Assembly: GCF_938046015.1 (NCBI RefSeq)
Contig: NZ_CALIXW010000045.1
Span: 1 to 64,000 of the forward strand
Direction: 5' to 3'
DNA: 64,000 bases
DNA from: an uncultured Porphyromonas sp.
GTDB taxonomy: Bacteria; Bacteroidota; Bacteroidia; Bacteroidales; Porphyromonadaceae
Shown here: positions 62,623-64,000 of the stretch, piece by piece
Layout: the number at the start of each line of letters is the position of its first letter
How positions within the stretch are numbered: position 1 is the stretch's first letter
Notes under the pieces: generated by a model
Databases searched by the model: none
Seen by the model: the letters and a program-made list of their open reading frames with translations, nothing else
Told to the model about the DNA's origin: nothing
Made by a program: the position numbers and the translations under genes

Positions 62623-63084
62623 ATATATAAGGTAGGGTAGCCCTATATATAAGGTAGGCCGAGCTTAGCTATCGGGGTGGGCGAGGCTCTATATAAGGTA
62701 GGGCGAGCTTTTCTCCTAAGCTGAGCGAGCGAAGTAATAATACTTTGCGCGCTTTCTTATAATACTTCTCCAGAATTCTTATATAAGTTCTCGAGAAAAG
62801 TAATATAATAATCCGAGGAAAGTTATATAATATTTTGGGAAAAGTTATATAATATTTGGCAGAAAGTAATATAATATTTCACAGAAAGTAATATAATATT
62901 TCACAGAAAGTAATATAATATTTCCCGAGAAGTTATATAATAAATCCCAAGCAATATTATTACTTTGCTCGGGAAGTCTATGATCTTCGCTCGCCGAGCC
63001 TATGATGTAGGCTCGCTGACTGCCTTATCAGGCTTCGTCACGAGCCTCTGTGCGGCGGGCTAAGCGGCTGAGGGAGATGAGCTA
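62623..63084. repeat. large modular 22-bp repeat array I (between dpp3 and relA)
   Basis: Consecutive 22-base modules run in one register from 62623 to 63084 (21 modules). Three related modules (62623, 62645, 62689) carry TATATAAGGTAGG. AT-rich modules start at 62733, 62755, 62777 and then 62799, 62821, 62843, 62865, 62887, 62909 and 62931; the last seven all begin AGTAATATAAT or AGTTATATAAT and end in a variant of ATTTC plus spacer. Modules 62975 and 62997 share AG-C-TATGAT and GCTCGC. The module at 63063 contains GCTGAGGGAGATGAG, the common unit of the other arrays. No reading frame of interest overlaps it. Confidence 0.85.
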
Positions 63085-63198
63085 AGTCCCCCAGCGTAGG
63101 GCCTTCGGTCGAGGCGGATGGCGCGCCCCGCTTAGCCTAGGATGGCCGCAGCTGCGGGCGAGGAGTAGACGAGGGTAAAGGGTCGGTAGACGCCGTCT

Positions 63199-63230
63199 AT
63201 TGGATTGACGGAGGTCTTTTCGTACCTTTA
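63199..63230 (+). promoter_or_regulatory. candidate promoter of relA
   Basis: ATTG at 63199-63202, 20 bases, then TACCTTTA at 63223-63230: one mismatch in each box of the Bacteroidota consensus. It lies 39 bases before the ATG at 63269. Confidence 0.45.
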
Positions 63231-63268
63231 TTGCTGCTACTAGTCACCCTTAGACCACTACTTGTCCG

Positions 63269-64000
63269 ATGTTTAGACCCCACGAAGTGCAAGCACTCTG
63301 GCGCTGTAGCCGCCAGCTCCTCGGGCAGCTGCATGCTCAGCTGAGCCCCGAGCAAATACGTCGTGTCTACCTCTGGCTGCGCGCGGCGCAGGAGTCGGGC
63401 TGCTTCGAGTCCAGTGAAGAGGGGACGCACAGCATCCCAGGCCTCGTCCAGCACATGGAGGTGGCCCTGCTCGTCCTCGGAGAGCTGGGACTGGATCATC
63501 ACTGCGCCCTGGCGGTGCTGCTCTATCGCCCCGTGCAGGGCGGTACCCTGAGTCTCGAGGAGCTGGGGCGCGAGCTGGGAGGCGAGGAGGTACGCCTCCT
63601 GCAGCTGCTGGCGCGCACCGCCGAGCTCTACACGCGGCGCGAGTCCATCAGCTCGGAGAACTTCCATCGCCTCTTGATCTCCATGGCCGAGGACATACGC
63701 GTCGTGCTGCTGATCATAGCCGATCGGCTGTATCTGCTCCGGCATGCCCGCTCGATGTTCCGCGAGGCCGACCAGCAGGAGCTGGCGCGTGAGACCTCCT
63801 TCCTCTACGCGCCGATCGCCCACCGCCTAGGGCTCTACACCATCAAGGGCGAGATGGAGGACCTTTGCCTCAAGTACCTTCAGCCCAAGACCTACGGCTT
63901 CATCACCCGCAAGCTTGGCGAGACCAAGCATGTCCGCGACGCCTATATCGCCTCCTTCATCGCCCCCGTGCGGGCGCAGCTGGAGCGCGAGCTCAGCGTG
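63269..64000 (+). CDS. relA: RelA-type (p)ppGpp synthetase, N-terminal part (runs off the window)
   Basis: The first 244 codons of a RelA/SpoT-family protein, ATG at 63269, open to the window end. MAEDIRVVLLIIADRLYLLRHA and FLYAPIAHRLGLYTIKGEMEDLCLKYL are family signatures. In the hydrolase domain the metal-binding HD of the usual ILHDVVEDT is replaced: the protein reads AVLLYRPVQGGTLSLEEL. ADRLHNMR also appears as ADRLYLLR. This is the pattern of synthetase-only RelA, where the hydrolase fold remains but is inactive. The synthetase domain lies beyond the window. Family assignment is firm; RelA versus a second bifunctional enzyme is inferred from the lost HD. Confidence 0.85.
   Translation, partial: MFRPHEVQALWRCSRQLLGQLHAQLSPEQIRRVYLWLRAAQESGCFESSEEGTHSIPGLVQHMEVALLVLGELGLDHHCALAVLLYRPVQGGTLSLEELGRELGGEEVRLLQLLARTAELYTRRESISSENFHRLLISMAEDIRVVLLIIADRLYLLRHARSMFREADQQELARETSFLYAPIAHRLGLYTIKGEMEDLCLKYLQPKTYGFITRKLGETKHVRDAYIASFIAPVRAQLERELSV

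Noticed and set aside
62733..62974. CRISPR array
   Set aside because: The units are directly tandem with a 22-base period and no unique spacers of 30 or more bases, and no cas gene is near.

Overview
The window looks like chromosomal DNA of a GC-rich Bacteroidota, most likely a Porphyromonas species. The evidence is a core type IX secretion system (porKLMN) with a CTD-bearing protease, a RagA/RagB (SusC/SusD) locus, a methylmalonyl-CoA decarboxylase operon, the Bacteroidota promoter pattern (TTTG, about 19 bases, TAnnTTTG), and families such as DUF4301, DUF4302, DUF3109 and DUF2795 that are typical of Bacteroidales. Species is not resolved. TAG is the commonest stop codon (roughly two thirds of the genes), which matters for reading the trpB pseudogene.

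Layout. 1-50 is the 3' end of a 16S rRNA gene, followed by a hairpin and a compositionally different FRG-domain gene. No tRNA or 23S follows. 1960-6865 is a methionine/threonine operon (metY-metX-thrA). It starts from a consensus promoter and a leader RNA that encodes a 24-residue, methionine-rich peptide and carries a terminator/antiterminator hairpin set. 7569-14872 (minus) holds a partial division/cell-wall cluster (rsmH-ftsL-ftsI-murE-mraY plus a DUF3109 protein). 15412-20212 (minus) holds PBP1A, topoisomerase III and tRNA-Gly. 21150-28252 is a TonB-dependent uptake locus (SusC, SusD, zinc metallohydrolase lipoprotein, DUF4302 lipoprotein). 28819-35186 (plus) has DUF4301, aminopeptidase P, tgt, an LptF/G permease and smpB. 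35379-45813 (minus) has porN-M-L-K, DUF2795, a PorV/PorQ-family barrel, a subtilase with a T9SS sorting domain and a BACON lipoprotein. 46040-48952 is secDF. 49676-54239 is methylmalonyl-CoA epimerase and the five-subunit sodium-pumping decarboxylase, including a 58-residue epsilon-like subunit. After that come a YceI lipoprotein, a trpB-like pseudogene with two in-frame amber codons, a sialidase, a dipeptidyl peptidase III and the start of a RelA-type (p)ppGpp synthetase.

Two things stand out. The first is the leader upstream of metY, which reads as a complete ribosome-mediated methionine attenuator: Met-codon cluster, 1:2 hairpin, 2:3 antiterminator and 3:4 terminator. The second is a dispersed intergenic repeat system with an exact 22-bp register. 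Nearly every long intergenic gap holds tandem 22-bp modules. Most are built on GCTGAGGGATATCAGTCAG; some are AT-rich (AGTAATATAATATTTC). Both module types share one register in at least one array, and a large array of about 460 bp lies between dpp3 and relA.

Other notable points are a PorM without its helical D1 domain, a Tgt without its zinc cysteines, and a RelA whose hydrolase HD motif is degenerate. All assignments are by eye from sequence; no database search was run.
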